A stretch of DNA of 64,000 nt from positions 1 through 64,000 of the forward strand of contig CAMFDU010000002.1 in assembly GCA_945949175.1 (NCBI GenBank). Direction: 5' to 3'. The stretch comes from Gulosibacter massiliensis. Its GTDB lineage: Bacteria > Actinomycetota > Actinomycetes > Actinomycetales > Microbacteriaceae. Below are positions 1-9,339 of the stretch, piece after piece. Under the pieces are notes generated by a model that saw only the letters and a program-made list of their open reading frames with translations, was not told the DNA's origin and searched no databases. Made by a program: the position numbers and the translations under genes. The stretch's first letter is position 1. Each line of letters opens with the position of its first letter.

Positions 1-132
1 GTCGCGTTTTCGCGCATCCGGACCTTGGACGGGGTTTTCCTGTCACGCACGCTGCAACCAACTGACATCCAGGTCGACCGCCGTGTCGTCGACTTTATGC
101 GAACAGCCAAGGACAACGACTTCCTCGAATAG
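1..132 (+). CDS. 3' end of an unidentified protein (partial)
   Basis: Frame 1 is open from the window edge to a TAG at 130-132 and gives 43 residues ending in RRVVDFMRTAKDNDFLE. It has the codon usage of the neighbouring genes and stops just before the convergent gene that ends at 136, which supports it being real. The start and any recognisable domain lie outside the window, so no function is offered. Confidence 0.5.
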   Translation, partial: VAFSRIRTLDGVFLSRTLQPTDIQVDRRVVDFMRTAKDNDFLE

Positions 133-135
133 TTT

Positions 136-399
136 CTAGAAAGGCGGCGGTTTGCGCCTCGCGCGCCCGAGTGATTGGAACATCTGGTCCTGTGTGACGG
201 AATTGACGCCCGATTGCAAAAGACCCAATTGCGTGTGTTGCGGAAGTCCCTCGTTGTGAATCATGACGAAGCCGTTGGGTGCGCCCTTAAGGGCACCCTC
301 AGCGGTTGAGACGACTAGCGTCCAACCGGTGGTCATCATTGAATCGCCATATTTTGCTTTGATGAATTGCGTCACCGCTTCGTCCATAGTGTTTTCCAC
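136..399 (-). CDS. Small conserved-type hypothetical protein, 87 aa
   Basis: The reading frame stays open well past this start, but a longer version would run into dcd on the other strand. I chose the GTG at 399 because a GGAG lies five bases upstream; an ATG at 387 is the alternative. The product is soluble, with a middle segment GWTLVVSTAEGALKG and a basic, proline-rich end. There is no signal peptide and no recognised domain. It is divergent from dcd, with about 100 bases between the two starts. Function unknown. Confidence 0.5.
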   Translation of the reverse strand: MENTMDEAVTQFIKAKYGDSMMTTGWTLVVSTAEGALKGAPNGFVMIHNEGLPQHTQLGLLQSGVNSVTQDQMFQSLGRARRKPPPF

Positions 400-483
400 G
401 TGTTCTCCGTCCACTTCCGTGCTTGGCGGAAGGTTGCTCAGGATACAGGCCACTACCGACACGAAACCAAAGACCTCGAACGA

Positions 484-489
484 TAGGCT
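484..489 (+). promoter_or_regulatory. -10 hexamer of dcd, leaderless type
   Basis: TAGGCT ends six bases before the dcd ATG. The expected transcription start is at or next to the A of ATG, so the mRNA would have no leader. There is no ribosome-binding site upstream of dcd, which fits. I see no clear -35 element. Confidence 0.5.
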
Positions 490-495
490 CGTTCC

Positions 496-1071
496 ATGCT
501 TCTCAGTGACCGCGATATTCGTGCCGAAATCGAATCGGGACGCGTTCAGCTCGACCCGCTCGATATGGGGATGATTCAGCCGTCCAGCATCGACGTGCGT
601 CTCGACAAGTTCTTTCGGTTGTTCGACAACCACAAATACCCATTCATCGACCCGGCCGAGGAACAGCCCGATCTAACCCGCGGAGTTGAAGTCGATCCGG
701 GGGAGCCTTTCATTTTGCACCCGGGCGAATTCGTGCTCGGTTCAACTTTCGAGTTAGTCACGCTTCCTGACGATATCGCGGCCCGCCTCGAGGGTAAGTC
801 GTCACTCGGTCGTCTCGGGCTGCTGACCCACTCGACCGCGGGTTTTGTCGATCCTGGATTTAGCGGCCACGTCACGCTCGAATTGAGCAACGTGGCGACA
901 CTCCCGATCAAGTTGTGGCCAGGCATGAAAATCGGACAGTTGTGTTTTTTCCGGCTCACTTCACCGAGCGAGCATCCCTACGGAAGCGACAAGTACGGCA
1001 GTCGATACCAAGGACAACGCGGGCCGACAGCCTCGCGCTCGTGGAAGAATTTTCACAAGACCGCTCTTTAG
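496..1071 (+). CDS. dcd: dCTP deaminase, dUMP-forming (bifunctional dCTP deaminase/dUTPase)
   Basis: This cytosolic trimeric enzyme makes dUMP from dCTP for thymidylate synthesis. The 191-residue product begins [15 protein letters not shown] and contains [17 protein letters not shown] (about 109-125) followed by [14 protein letters not shown], which supplies the catalytic glutamate and nucleotide-binding residues. From memory it aligns along its whole length with Mycobacterium tuberculosis Dcd (190 aa), which both deaminates dCTP and hydrolyses dUTP, so the bifunctional activity is inferred by family. The gene appears leaderless and its stop overlaps the convergent nhaA stop by 4 bases. Confidence 0.95.
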   Translation: MLLSDRDIRAEIESGRVQLDPLDMGMIQPSSIDVRLDKFFRLFDNHKYPFIDPAEEQPDLTRGVEVDPGEPFILHPGEFVLGSTFELVTLPDDIAARLEGKSSLGRLGLLTHSTAGFVDPGFSGHVTLELSNVATLPIKLWPGMKIGQLCFFRLTSPSEHPYGSDKYGSRYQGQRGPTASRSWKNFHKTAL

Positions 1072-2219
1072 CGACTGACGAACCGCGACACCACAAACGA
1101 CGCTCCCGCGCCGAGCACAGCGCCGACTGTGATTGCGGCGATGGCGATATTGCCCGACTCTGTCTCGCCGAACGCGAGCTCGTTGATGAGCAGAGCGACG
1201 GTGAAGCCGATCGAGGCGACCGTCGACACGAGGGCGACATTCCCCCAGCTCATGGCATCATCGCGGCGGCCGCCGAAGAATCGCTCGGCGAGCCACACAA
1301 ACACGATGATTCCTAACGGCTTCCCAACCATCAAACCCACCACGATTCCGAGAAACACGGGCGATGTGATGGCTTCTGGAGTGAAAACGGATAGCGAAAT
1401 ACCCGCCGAGACGAGAACGAATAGCGGGACCGCGATGTAACTAGAGAAGGGGTGGAAAAACGCCATGGCGCGTTTCGCGGGGCTTGTTCCCTTTCGTTTC
1501 GACGTGGAAATGATGACACCGAGCGCGACACCGGCGATTGTCGCGTGAACACCCGAGGAATAAACGAAGTACCAGGCGAACAAACCAAGCACACCGAGCA
1601 CGACCGGGTGAGCCAGAGGAGTGCGCTGGAGGACAGCGAAGAGTCCGAGAGCAACGACCGCCGCACCGAGAGACATCAGTTCGACGCTGGGGGTGTAGGC
1701 GACGGCGATAATCAAGATGGCCCCGAGGTCATCGACGACAGCAAGAGTGAGCAAGAATGCGCGCACCGCGACGGGCGCCCGGGGCGCGACGACGGCGAGC
1801 ACTGCGAGGGCAAAAGCAATGTCGGTCGCTGCGGGAATTGCCCAGCCCTGAGCGGTGTCTGTGCCGGCGTTGAACACCGTGTACAACGTTGCGGGCAGGA
1901 CGATGCCACCGAGCGCACCCGCGATGGGAATCGCCGCTGTTCGGAGGGAATTTAGTGAACCGCTGGTGAACTCATGGCGAAGCTCGATGCCAACGACGAA
2001 AAAGAAAAACGCCAAGAGGAAATCTGCGGCCCATTTGTGGACGGACAGTTCGAGCCCAAAGATCGGAATCTTTGTGTCGATGAACAGGGCGTATGTATTG
2101 CCAATGCCTGAGTTCACCCAGATGGTGGCTAGGACCGCCACTGCGATGGTGAGAAATCCGGCCCTAAGTTCCGCGCTGAGAACAGCTTTCGTCCACGCAG
2201 AGAGACGTTGGCGGACCAT
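1068..2219 (-). CDS. nhaA: Na+/H+ antiporter NhaA
   Basis: An inner-membrane antiporter that exports sodium in exchange for protons. It has 383 residues, the usual NhaA length, with roughly a dozen hydrophobic segments. The hallmark pair of adjacent aspartates appears in [16 protein letters not shown] (about 160-175), and the [15 protein letters not shown] segment of the ion-binding core is intact. It starts at an ATG three bases after the idi stop, so idi and nhaA are probably co-transcribed. A sodium antiporter is consistent with a brackish, marine or alkaline habitat but does not prove one. Confidence 0.95.
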   Translation of the reverse strand: MVRQRLSAWTKAVLSAELRAGFLTIAVAVLATIWVNSGIGNTYALFIDTKIPIFGLELSVHKWAADFLLAFFFFVVGIELRHEFTSGSLNSLRTAAIPIAGALGGIVLPATLYTVFNAGTDTAQGWAIPAATDIAFALAVLAVVAPRAPVAVRAFLLTLAVVDDLGAILIIAVAYTPSVELMSLGAAVVALGLFAVLQRTPLAHPVVLGVLGLFAWYFVYSSGVHATIAGVALGVIISTSKRKGTSPAKRAMAFFHPFSSYIAVPLFVLVSAGISLSVFTPEAITSPVFLGIVVGLMVGKPLGIIVFVWLAERFFGGRRDDAMSWGNVALVSTVASIGFTVALLINELAFGETESGNIAIAAITVGAVLGAGASFVVSRFVSR

Positions 2220-2222
2220 GCC

Positions 2223-2753
2223 TCACAGCCTAGATTCGACCAGTTGTTCGTGTTGCCACACGAGCCACGGACTGAACGCGAACGGAGCACCCTCAATCGC
2301 AGCACGAAGCTTGTCAGGGCAGACCCAGCGCCATTCGGCGACCTCGGCGGGCGACGGTTTCGGTTCGCCGGCGACGGTCGCGGCGAATACTGGACAGATC
2401 TCGTTTTCGACGATGCCAGACGCATCGATGGCACGGTAACGGAAGTCGGGAAGGGCTGGCCGAATGTCGCGAACCGTGATGCCCAATTCTTGCTCGGCAC
2501 GTCGGCGTATCGCATCGTCCATCGACTCGTCAGGACCGGGGTGACCGCAGAAGGAATTGGTCCACACACCAGGCCACGTGAGTTTTGTCAGGGCTCGGCG
2601 GGTGATGAGAATCTCGCCCGCGGCGTTTGTCACGTGGCACGAAAAAGCAAGATGCAGCGGGGTATCGGTGGTGTGAACGGTCGCTTTCGGTGCAGTCCCA
2701 ACGCGTGACCCGTCCTCGGCAAGGAGGACGACCAATTCTTCTACAGAGCTCAT
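2223..2753 (-). CDS. idi: Isopentenyl-diphosphate delta-isomerase, type 1
   Basis: Interconverts IPP and DMAPP in the cytosol to feed isoprenoid and carotenoid synthesis. The product is 176 residues with a Nudix fold. Catalytic Cys69 lies in TNSFCGHPGPDES, the acidic residues of ENEICPVF (116-118) supply the second catalytic site, and AIRRRAEQELGI matches the Nudix helix. It is divergent from crtB over about 60 bases, placing precursor supply beside phytoene synthesis. The -10 hexamer ends eight bases before ATG and there is no ribosome-binding site, so the message is probably leaderless. Confidence 0.95.
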   Translation of the reverse strand: MSSVEELVVLLAEDGSRVGTAPKATVHTTDTPLHLAFSCHVTNAAGEILITRRALTKLTWPGVWTNSFCGHPGPDESMDDAIRRRAEQELGITVRDIRPALPDFRYRAIDASGIVENEICPVFAATVAGEPKPSPAEVAEWRWVCPDKLRAAIEGAPFAFSPWLVWQHEQLVESRL

Positions 2754-2758
2754 CGGTA

Positions 2759-2774
2759 CTCAGGCTATCCTGAG
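2759..2774. promoter_or_regulatory. Dyad in the idi/crtB divergent promoter region (candidate operator)
   Basis: CTCAGG-CTAT-CCTGAG is a perfect inverted repeat with 6-base arms. A second overlapping dyad, CTATC-CTGA-GATAG, occupies 2765-2778. The site covers the idi -10 and a possible crtB -10 (TATCCT or GATAGT), so one regulator could control both directions. The regulator is not in this window; MarR-type regulators control carotenoid genes in some actinobacteria. Confidence 0.4.
2762..2767 (-). promoter_or_regulatory. -10 hexamer of idi, leaderless type
   Basis: On the minus strand TAGCCT is followed by eight bases and then the idi ATG. It lies inside the dyad at 2759-2774, so a protein bound there would block this promoter. 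Confidence 0.45.
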
Positions 2775-2815
2775 ATAGTGCCGTTGGAAAAGACCCTGAT
2801 GTTCGTGGCGAAACG

Positions 2816-3676
2816 ATGACTCGCCTCGCCCTCTACAGTCGCGTGGCCGAACGCTCGGCATCACTGGTCATCCGCGAATACTCGACCTCGTTCGGGTTGG
2901 CGTCCCGCATCTTGTCGGCGGGATCGCGCCAACATATCGACAACGTTTATGCGCTCGTACGCCTGGCTGACGAAATTGTCGACGGCGTCGCGGTTGAGGC
3001 TGGGCTGACGACGACCGAGGCGGGTCAACAGCTCGATGCTCTCGAATCGGATACGTACCGAGCGATGGGAACCGGATATTCGACGAATCTGATTGTCCAT
3101 GCATTCGCCCTCACCGCCCGGGACGTCAAAATTCAAAAGGACATCGTCGAACCGTTTTTTACGTCAATGCGAATGGACCTTTCTGACCGCGTCTATACCC
3201 AAGAATCGTTCGACACGTATGTCTACGGTTCTGCTGAAGTTGTCGGTTTGATGTGTCTAGCCGTGTTTATTCGCGACGAAAAGCCTGACCCCGAGACGGC
3301 GCGAACGCTGTACAACGGCGCACGCGCTTTAGGTGCCGCGTTTCAGAAGGTCAACTTTTTGCGCGACCTCGCAGCAGATGTCGACGACCTGGGTCGATCG
3401 TATTTCCCCGGCGTGACGATTGCCGCGTTCACTGAAGAGGACAAGCACCGTTTGTGCGATGACATCTCGGACGATTTGAATGCTGCGGCACGCACAATTC
3501 CACTGTTGCCCCGTGACGCGGCTCGAGCCGTGGCACTCGCGCACGGACTTTTCGGTCGACTCAACGCGCGGATTCGCGCGACGCCAGCCGAGACGGTGAA
3601 ATCGACACGCATCCGCGTGAACGACATCGAAAAACTCGCCATCGCCGCGCGCGTCATCGTTCGCGGAGGAAAGTAG
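2816..3676 (+). CDS. crtB: Phytoene synthase
   Basis: Condenses two geranylgeranyl diphosphates head to head to phytoene, the first committed carotenoid step. The 286-residue product carries both aspartate-rich motifs of the squalene/phytoene synthase family: DEIVD at 52-56 and RDLAADVDDLGRSYFP around 183-198. An upstream in-frame start is excluded because the nearest upstream ATG reads into a stop. The ribosome-binding site is weak. crtI follows after 4 bases, so the two are co-transcribed. A GGPP synthase gene (crtE) is not in the window. Confidence 0.93.
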   Translation: MTRLALYSRVAERSASLVIREYSTSFGLASRILSAGSRQHIDNVYALVRLADEIVDGVAVEAGLTTTEAGQQLDALESDTYRAMGTGYSTNLIVHAFALTARDVKIQKDIVEPFFTSMRMDLSDRVYTQESFDTYVYGSAEVVGLMCLAVFIRDEKPDPETARTLYNGARALGAAFQKVNFLRDLAADVDDLGRSYFPGVTIAAFTEEDKHRLCDDISDDLNAAARTIPLLPRDAARAVALAHGLFGRLNARIRATPAETVKSTRIRVNDIEKLAIAARVIVRGGK

Positions 3677-3680
3677 ATCC

Positions 3681-5264
3681 ATGACCCAGAAACACGTCGT
3701 CATCATCGGGGCCGGTATCGGCGGACTCGGCGCAGCAGGGCTCCTTGCCAAAGACGGATACCGCGTCACCGTTCTCGAATCGCTGCCTAATGTCGGAGGG
3801 CGTGCCGGGACGTGGTCAAAGGACGGATTCCGATTCGACACCGGCCCATCGTGGTACCTCATGCCCGAAGTATTCGACCACTATTTCCGTCTCATGGGCT
3901 CGTCGAGCGCAAAGGAACTCAACCTCAGCCTGCTCGACCCGGGCTACCGGGTGTTCTTTGAGCCCGACGGCACCAAGGTTGCCGACCACGTTGACATCGA
4001 GGTCGGTCGCGACAAGAACATCGCGTTGTTTGAAAAGATTGAGCCGGGCTCAAGCGCCAAAGTTGGCACGTACCTTGATTCCGCGACGGAAACCTACGAG
4101 GTCGCGAAAAAGTATTTCCTGTACTCGTCGTTCCAGAGCCTGCTTCCACTGTTCAACCGCGAAGTTGTTGGGCGCCTCGGTACGCTCGTCCGCTTGCTGA
4201 CCGGGACGATTTGGTCGTTTGTCGGTCGTCACGTGAAATCGGCGCGAGCACGCCAGATTCTCGGCTACCCCGCCGTCTTCCTCGGTGCGAGCCCGTTTAA
4301 CGCCCCCGCAATGTTCCACCTCATGAGCCACCTTGATCTGGTCGATGGCGTGTTGTACGCGCAGGGTGGATTCACCCGCGTGATTCATGCGATTCGCGAC
4401 CTCGCCACCAAGGCGGGAGCCGAAATCCACACGAATTCACCGGTCACGGGCATCACGGTCGATCGCGCCAACGGCGCAAAGGCTACGGGTGTTACGTACC
4501 GCGATGCCAAAGGCGCCGAGCACACTCTCGAGGCGGACATCGTTGTTTCGAGCGCCGACTTGCACTTCACCGAAACGCAGCTCGTTCCGAACGACCTCCA
4601 GACGTTCCCTGAGGCCTGGTGGGAAAACAAGACACCGAGCCCCGGCGCGGTGCTGATGTACCTGGGCGTCAAAGGCAAACTGCCCGAGTTGCTGCACCAC
4701 AGCCTTTTTTTCACCGAGGATTGGGACGACAACTTTTCGAAGGTGTTCGCCAAAAACCCCACCATGCCGAATCCCGCGTCGTTCTATGTGTGCAGGCCGT
4801 CCGCAACGGACGACAAGGTCGCCCCGAAGGGTCATGAAAACATCTTTGTTCTTGTTCCCTGCCCCGCCGACGTCACGCTCGGAAAGGGTGGGCTTGACGG
4901 AAAGGGTGACACGACAATCGAGGAAATCGCCGACCGAACCATCGACGACATCGCGCAGTGGGCGGGAATCCCCGATTTCCGCGATCGCATTGTTCTTCGT
5001 CGAACCGTCGGACCCGCCGATTTCCAGAACGACCTCAACTCGTGGAAGGGCAATGCCCTCGGACCCGCCCACACGCTCATGCAGAGCGCGGTGTTCCGCG
5101 CCGGGAACGTGTCGAAGAAAATCGACGACCTGTATTACGTGGGGTCGGGAACCGTCCCCGGAATCGGACTACCGATGTGCCTCATCTCGGCCGAGGTCTT
5201 GCTCAAGCGCCTGCGAGGCGACGTGTCGGCGACGCCACTTCCCGATATCGAGATCGGTCGCTAG
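3681..5264 (+). CDS. crtI: Phytoene desaturase (CrtI type)
   Basis: An FAD-dependent desaturase converting phytoene towards lycopene at the membrane. The 527-residue product opens with the dinucleotide-binding signature VVIIGAGIGGLGAAGLLAK, followed by the CrtI-type DTGPSWYLMPEVFDHYF. Near the C-terminus GSGTVPGIGLPMCLISAEVL matches the carotenoid-desaturase signature. GGAGG precedes the ATG at good spacing. The stop abuts the convergent permease gene with no spacer. A second, shorter desaturase-like gene lies at 53083-54504, so the steps may be divided between the two. Confidence 0.93.
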   Translation: MTQKHVVIIGAGIGGLGAAGLLAKDGYRVTVLESLPNVGGRAGTWSKDGFRFDTGPSWYLMPEVFDHYFRLMGSSSAKELNLSLLDPGYRVFFEPDGTKVADHVDIEVGRDKNIALFEKIEPGSSAKVGTYLDSATETYEVAKKYFLYSSFQSLLPLFNREVVGRLGTLVRLLTGTIWSFVGRHVKSARARQILGYPAVFLGASPFNAPAMFHLMSHLDLVDGVLYAQGGFTRVIHAIRDLATKAGAEIHTNSPVTGITVDRANGAKATGVTYRDAKGAEHTLEADIVVSSADLHFTETQLVPNDLQTFPEAWWENKTPSPGAVLMYLGVKGKLPELLHHSLFFTEDWDDNFSKVFAKNPTMPNPASFYVCRPSATDDKVAPKGHENIFVLVPCPADVTLGKGGLDGKGDTTIEEIADRTIDDIAQWAGIPDFRDRIVLRRTVGPADFQNDLNSWKGNALGPAHTLMQSAVFRAGNVSKKIDDLYYVGSGTVPGIGLPMCLISAEVLLKRLRGDVSATPLPDIEIGR

Positions 5265-6644
5265 TCAGCGGACGAATTTCGGCCGAAGCGGGATCATCAG
5301 CAGGAGTCCGGCAATTAGAACGACGACTATTCCGAGAATTCCCCAGTAGTCAGCGCCACCCAGTGTCACGAACAACGCGAACAATGCTGGTGTGATGAAC
5401 GAAATCGCACGTCCTGTCGTCGCGTAAAGGCCGAAGAGCTCTCCCTCGCCACCAGCCGGAGCAAGGTGGGCGATAAGAGATCGGCTTGCCGCTTGTGCGG
5501 GACCGACGAACATCGTGAGTAAGAGCCCGAAGACCCAGAAGACCATCGGACCGCCGTCGTGCAGGATGAACAACATCGTCCCGGACACGATAAGCCCCGC
5601 GAGGGATCCGATGATGACGCCTTTAGACGAGAAGCGGTCGTCGAGGACCCCACCAGCGAATACGCCGAGGCCCGCAATGAGGTTGCCTCCGATGGCAAAG
5701 AAAATCACTTCGGTGTCGGATAGCCCGAAGACTTTTCCGGCGAGGATTCCGCCGAACAGAAAGACGCCGGCAAGTCCGTCTCGATATACGGCGCTCGCCA
5801 GAAGGAAGTTGAACGTCTGCGGCGCGTTTTTCCAAAGACCAAAAATCTTTCGGAACAACATTGCGTACGAACCGAATATTCCGAGTTTCGCGTCGGGGTC
5901 GACGGCGGTGTTCTCAGGGACAAACAACAGCACCGGAATCGCGAAGATGGCCGACCAGACGGCCGCCAACAGGGCGATGAATCGGAAGTTGAGACCAGCG
6001 TCGTCGGTGACTCCGAACCAGTAGGTGGGACCGAGAATGAAGCCGAGCAGCGCGATGACGAGGACGACGATTCCACCGAGATAGCCGAGCCCCCAGCCGA
6101 AACCGCTGATGCGCCCGATGTTGCCGGGAGTTGAGATTTGGAGGAGCATCGCGTTGTAGTTGACGTTCGCCATCTCGTAAAACACGGTTGCAACAGTGAT
6201 GAGAACGAGTCCCATGATGAAGAAGTCGGGAGTTCCTTCAACAAAGAACATCGCAAGAGTTGCCACAATCACGACAAGGGTATTGATTCCGAGCCAGCGA
6301 CGTCGTCGACCACCCTGATCGGTGCGCTGCCCGACGATGGGGGCGAGAATCGCGACGATGACACCACCCATTGCCAAAGCCCAACCGAGGTTGGCGGTCA
6401 ATGCCGAGCTTGCGGCGTTGTAAACGCGCTCCTCGAAGCCACCTTCGATGGTGACGCCAGGCCTCGGCTTGTACGCCGCGACGACGTCGGGATCGATGAA
6501 ATAGTCCGACACGATGTACCGCGCGAACACGAACGTTGTAATGAGAACAGAGAACGCAGAAGTTCCCCAGTCCCAGAGTGCCCACGAAATGGTCTGGATG
6601 AGTGGAGTCTTGCCGCGGGCTTGATTAACGGCGTTGTTCGTCAT
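5265..6644 (-). CDS. MFS permease of the UMF1/Atg22-like family
   Basis: A 459-residue membrane protein with about twelve hydrophobic helices. The N-terminal ISWALWDWGTSAFSVLITTF and the early loop before the second helix are typical of the UMF1 (unidentified major facilitator) branch, related to yeast vacuolar Atg22. The motif QRTDQGGRRRRWLG resembles the MFS loop 2-3 signature. The substrate is unknown; amino-acid or small-metabolite efflux has been suggested for relatives. It has its own leaderless-type promoter and is convergent with crtI, so it is probably not a carotenoid gene. Confidence 0.8.
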   Translation of the reverse strand: MTNNAVNQARGKTPLIQTISWALWDWGTSAFSVLITTFVFARYIVSDYFIDPDVVAAYKPRPGVTIEGGFEERVYNAASSALTANLGWALAMGGVIVAILAPIVGQRTDQGGRRRRWLGINTLVVIVATLAMFFVEGTPDFFIMGLVLITVATVFYEMANVNYNAMLLQISTPGNIGRISGFGWGLGYLGGIVVLVIALLGFILGPTYWFGVTDDAGLNFRFIALLAAVWSAIFAIPVLLFVPENTAVDPDAKLGIFGSYAMLFRKIFGLWKNAPQTFNFLLASAVYRDGLAGVFLFGGILAGKVFGLSDTEVIFFAIGGNLIAGLGVFAGGVLDDRFSSKGVIIGSLAGLIVSGTMLFILHDGGPMVFWVFGLLLTMFVGPAQAASRSLIAHLAPAGGEGELFGLYATTGRAISFITPALFALFVTLGGADYWGILGIVVVLIAGLLLMIPLRPKFVR

Positions 6645-6650
6645 GGCACA

Positions 6651-6656
6651 ACGCTA
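6651..6656 (-). promoter_or_regulatory. -10 hexamer of the UMF1-type permease, leaderless type
   Basis: On the minus strand TAGCGT is followed by six bases and then the ATG at 6644. No ribosome-binding site is present upstream of the start. Confidence 0.5.
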
Positions 6657-6765
6657 GTGCGTGGCATGTGAATTTGGGAAGTACCGTGCGGAAACCTTTG
6701 GATGTGAGCGACACACGCTCAAGTTTTTCACACTCGACTTGACAAAGTTATGCACAGATGTCAAA

Positions 6766-6786
6766 CTTGACACAACGCGACTCAAG
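6766..6786 (+). promoter_or_regulatory. HAIR element (HspR operator) upstream of dnaK
   Basis: The two 7-base halves, CTTGACA and ACTCAAG, are separated by 7 bases. The known HspR consensus is CTTGAGT-N7-ACTCAAG, so the right half matches fully and the left half in 5 of 7 positions. Further half-site-like words occur at 6718-6723 (CTCAAG), 6738-6743 (CTTGAC) and a TGTCAA-AC-TTGACA palindrome at 6759-6772. The whole 6645-6867 gap (223 bases) holds only this regulatory region; I see no small gene in it. HspR encoded at 10308 is the likely ligand, giving autoregulation of the operon. Confidence 0.75.
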
Positions 6787-6867
6787 TTGTCAGTCAAATT
6801 GGCGACTATCGCGAGACTTTCACATCAAACCGAAATATCGCCGGCAACGGCGGGAAGGAAAGACACA

Positions 6868-8736
6868 ATGGCACGAGCTGTTGGAATTGACCTCGGAACG
6901 ACCAACTCGGTCGTCGCGGTCCTTGAAGGCGGAGAACCCACCGTCATCGCTAACGCGGAGGGCTTTCGCACCACTCCGTCGATCGTCGCATTTACAAAGG
7001 ACGGCGAGGTGCTCGTCGGTGAAACCGCAAAGCGCCAGGCCGTCACGAACGTTGACCGCACCATCGCGTCCGTCAAACGTCACATGGGAACCACGTGGAC
7101 GCAAGACGTCGACGACAAAAAGTACACCGCTCAGGAAATCTCGGCGCGAATTCTTGGCAAGCTCAAGCGTGACGCTGAGACCTACCTCGGCGACAAAGTG
7201 ACCGATGCGGTCATTACCGTTCCCGCGTACTTCAACGACGCCGAGCGCCAGTCGACGAAAGAAGCAGGCGAAATCGCTGGCCTCAATGTTCTGCGCATTA
7301 TCAATGAGCCCACCGCCGCTGCACTCGCGTACGGCCTCGACAAGGGCAAAGAAGACGAACTCATCCTCGTGTTCGACCTCGGTGGCGGAACGTTCGACGT
7401 TTCTCTCCTCGAAGTGGGCAAGGACGACGACTTCAGCACGATCCAGGTTCGCGCAACCGCCGGTGATAACCGACTTGGTGGCGACGACTGGGACGCCCGC
7501 ATTGTCGATTACCTTGCGAAGCAGTTCAAGGAAACGACCGGTGTTGACGTGTCGGGCGACAAAATCGCCAAGCAGCGCTTGAAAGAGGCGGCCGAACAGG
7601 CGAAAAAGGAACTCTCGTCGTCGATGAGCGCATCCGTTCAGCTTCCGTACCTGTCGCTCACCGAGAACGGCCCCGCCAACCTCGACGAGACCATCACGCG
7701 CGCCAAGTTCGAAGAACTCACCGCCGACCTGCTGCAGCGCACGGCCAAGCCCTTCCAGGACGTCATTAAGGAAGCAAAGATCAAGGTCGCTGATATTGAC
7801 CACGTTGTTCTCGTTGGTGGATCGACGCGTATGCCGGCTGTTGCCGAACTCGTCAAGAAGTTGGCTGGCAAGGAAGCGAACAAGGGCGTCAACCCCGATG
7901 AGGTTGTGGCTGTTGGAGCATCGCTCCAGGCTGGTGTCCTCATGGGTGAGCGCAAAGACGTTCTGCTCATCGACGTCACACCGCTGAGCCTCGGAATCGA
8001 GACCAAGGGTGGAATCATGACCAAGCTCATCGAGCGCAACACGGCCATTCCGACCAAGCGATCCGAGACCTTCACGACCGCAGACGACAACCAGCCGTCC
8101 GTATCGATTCAGGTGTTCCAGGGCGAGCGCGACTTCACTCGCGACAACAAGTCGCTCGGAAACTTCGAACTCACCGGAATCGCCCCAGCTCCCCGTGGAG
8201 TCCCGCAGGTCGAGGTCACATTCGACATTGACGCCAACGGAATCGTCCACGTTTCCGCCAAGGACAAGGGAACGAACAAGGAACAGTCGATGACAATCAC
8301 CGGCGGTTCCTCGCTCTCGAAGGACGACATCGAACGCATGGTTCGCGAAGCGGAAGAACACGCCGCCGAGGATCACGCGCGTCGTGAAACCGCTGAGAAG
8401 CGGAACGTCGCCGAACAGATGGCCTACTCGGTCGAAAAACTACTCGAAGACAACGACGACAAGCTTCCCGACGACGTCAAGTCCGAAGTCCGTGCCGATG
8501 TCGACGCACTCAAGTCGGCGCTCGCTGGAACCGATGACGCCGCTGTGGACGCCGCTGTCGAAAGACTGCAGGCCAGCCAGGGCAAGCTCGGTGACGCGAT
8601 CTATGCGAACCAGGGCGACGCCGCAGGCGACGAGACCCCGGAGTCGACTAAAGACGATGAGGACATCATCGACGCCGAGGTTGTCGACGACGAGGAAACC
8701 GCTTCGGACGAAACCGACAAGGACTCCACGAAGTAA
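6868..8736 (+). CDS. dnaK: Chaperone DnaK (Hsp70)
   Basis: An ATP-dependent Hsp70 that binds exposed hydrophobic segments, working with DnaJ and GrpE. The 622-residue product begins [18 protein letters not shown]. It has the phosphate-binding [16 protein letters not shown] and [13 protein letters not shown], then the substrate-binding domain ([19 protein letters not shown]) and an acidic tail. The frame is open further upstream, but the ATG at 6868 has a GGAAGGAAAG ribosome-binding site and matches the conserved Hsp70 start. First gene of the heat-shock operon, behind an HspR operator. Confidence 0.97.
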   Translation: MARAVGIDLGTTNSVVAVLEGGEPTVIANAEGFRTTPSIVAFTKDGEVLVGETAKRQAVTNVDRTIASVKRHMGTTWTQDVDDKKYTAQEISARILGKLKRDAETYLGDKVTDAVITVPAYFNDAERQSTKEAGEIAGLNVLRIINEPTAAALAYGLDKGKEDELILVFDLGGGTFDVSLLEVGKDDDFSTIQVRATAGDNRLGGDDWDARIVDYLAKQFKETTGVDVSGDKIAKQRLKEAAEQAKKELSSSMSASVQLPYLSLTENGPANLDETITRAKFEELTADLLQRTAKPFQDVIKEAKIKVADIDHVVLVGGSTRMPAVAELVKKLAGKEANKGVNPDEVVAVGASLQAGVLMGERKDVLLIDVTPLSLGIETKGGIMTKLIERNTAIPTKRSETFTTADDNQPSVSIQVFQGERDFTRDNKSLGNFELTGIAPAPRGVPQVEVTFDIDANGIVHVSAKDKGTNKEQSMTITGGSSLSKDDIERMVREAEEHAAEDHARRETAEKRNVAEQMAYSVEKLLEDNDDKLPDDVKSEVRADVDALKSALAGTDDAAVDAAVERLQASQGKLGDAIYANQGDAAGDETPESTKDDEDIIDAEVVDDEETASDETDKDSTK

Positions 8737-8738
8737 TC

Positions 8739-9323
8739 ATGTCGGACAACGAAAAGAACAACGACGAGCAGGTTCCCCCCACCGAACCGGTCGAGGACTC
8801 TAGCGAGGAATCGACCGACGAGGCGGGGGAACCAAGCCTCGCGGATGAAGCGGCTGAACAGAACGCCGAGGAGCTCCTTGAGTCGATGCTGGGCGAGGTC
8901 GAACGGAACCTGGTCGAGGAATACCGCGATCGTGCTGCCCGTGCTGAGGCCGAACTCGCAAACTTCCGAAATCGTGTCGAACGGGATCGTGCGGCGAACC
9001 GTGACGCCGTCATCGCCGAAGTGATTCGAGCCGTACTCCCCGCGATGGACGACCTTAATCGTGCCGAGTCGCACGGAGACTTGGCTGGCAGCCCGCTCGA
9101 AATAGTGGCGCAAAAAATCCGCACTGGCTTTGGCCGATTCGGACTAGCTGCAGTCGGCGAGGTCGGCGAAGCGTTTGACCCGAACCGTCACGAAGCAATC
9201 GTTAAACTTCCCACCGATGGCGCGACGAGCGAAACCGTTGCTGACGTTGTCGAGGTGGGTTACACACTCGGTGATCGACTGATTCGACCTGCCAAGGTCG
9301 CCGTCGCCGCACCGGCGGAATAG
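8739..9323 (+). CDS. grpE: Nucleotide exchange factor GrpE
   Basis: Releases ADP from DnaK. It has 194 residues: an acidic, disordered N-terminus (about 1-45), a long dimerisation helix running through VERNLVEEYRDRAARAEAEL, and the C-terminal beta domain with GEAFDPNRHEAI and the ending GDRLIRPAKVAV, a GrpE signature. The gene starts 3 bases after the dnaK stop. The N-terminal extension is longer and more acidic than in E. coli GrpE, as is usual in actinobacteria. Confidence 0.95.
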   Translation: MSDNEKNNDEQVPPTEPVEDSSEESTDEAGEPSLADEAAEQNAEELLESMLGEVERNLVEEYRDRAARAEAELANFRNRVERDRAANRDAVIAEVIRAVLPAMDDLNRAESHGDLAGSPLEIVAQKIRTGFGRFGLAAVGEVGEAFDPNRHEAIVKLPTDGATSETVADVVEVGYTLGDRLIRPAKVAVAAPAE

Positions 9324-9339
9324 TCGAAGGAGGGACGCA

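Noticed and set aside
6661-6867. N-terminal extension of dnaK by 69 codons
   Set aside because: The region contains the HAIR operator, and the conserved Hsp70 N-terminus with a strong ribosome-binding site begins at 6868.
6820-8376. Long open frame (518 codons) antisense to dnaK
   Set aside because: It mirrors the codon bias of dnaK, has no start signals and no recognisable domain. Similar antisense frames at 38584-39783 and 4437-5072 were rejected for the same reason.
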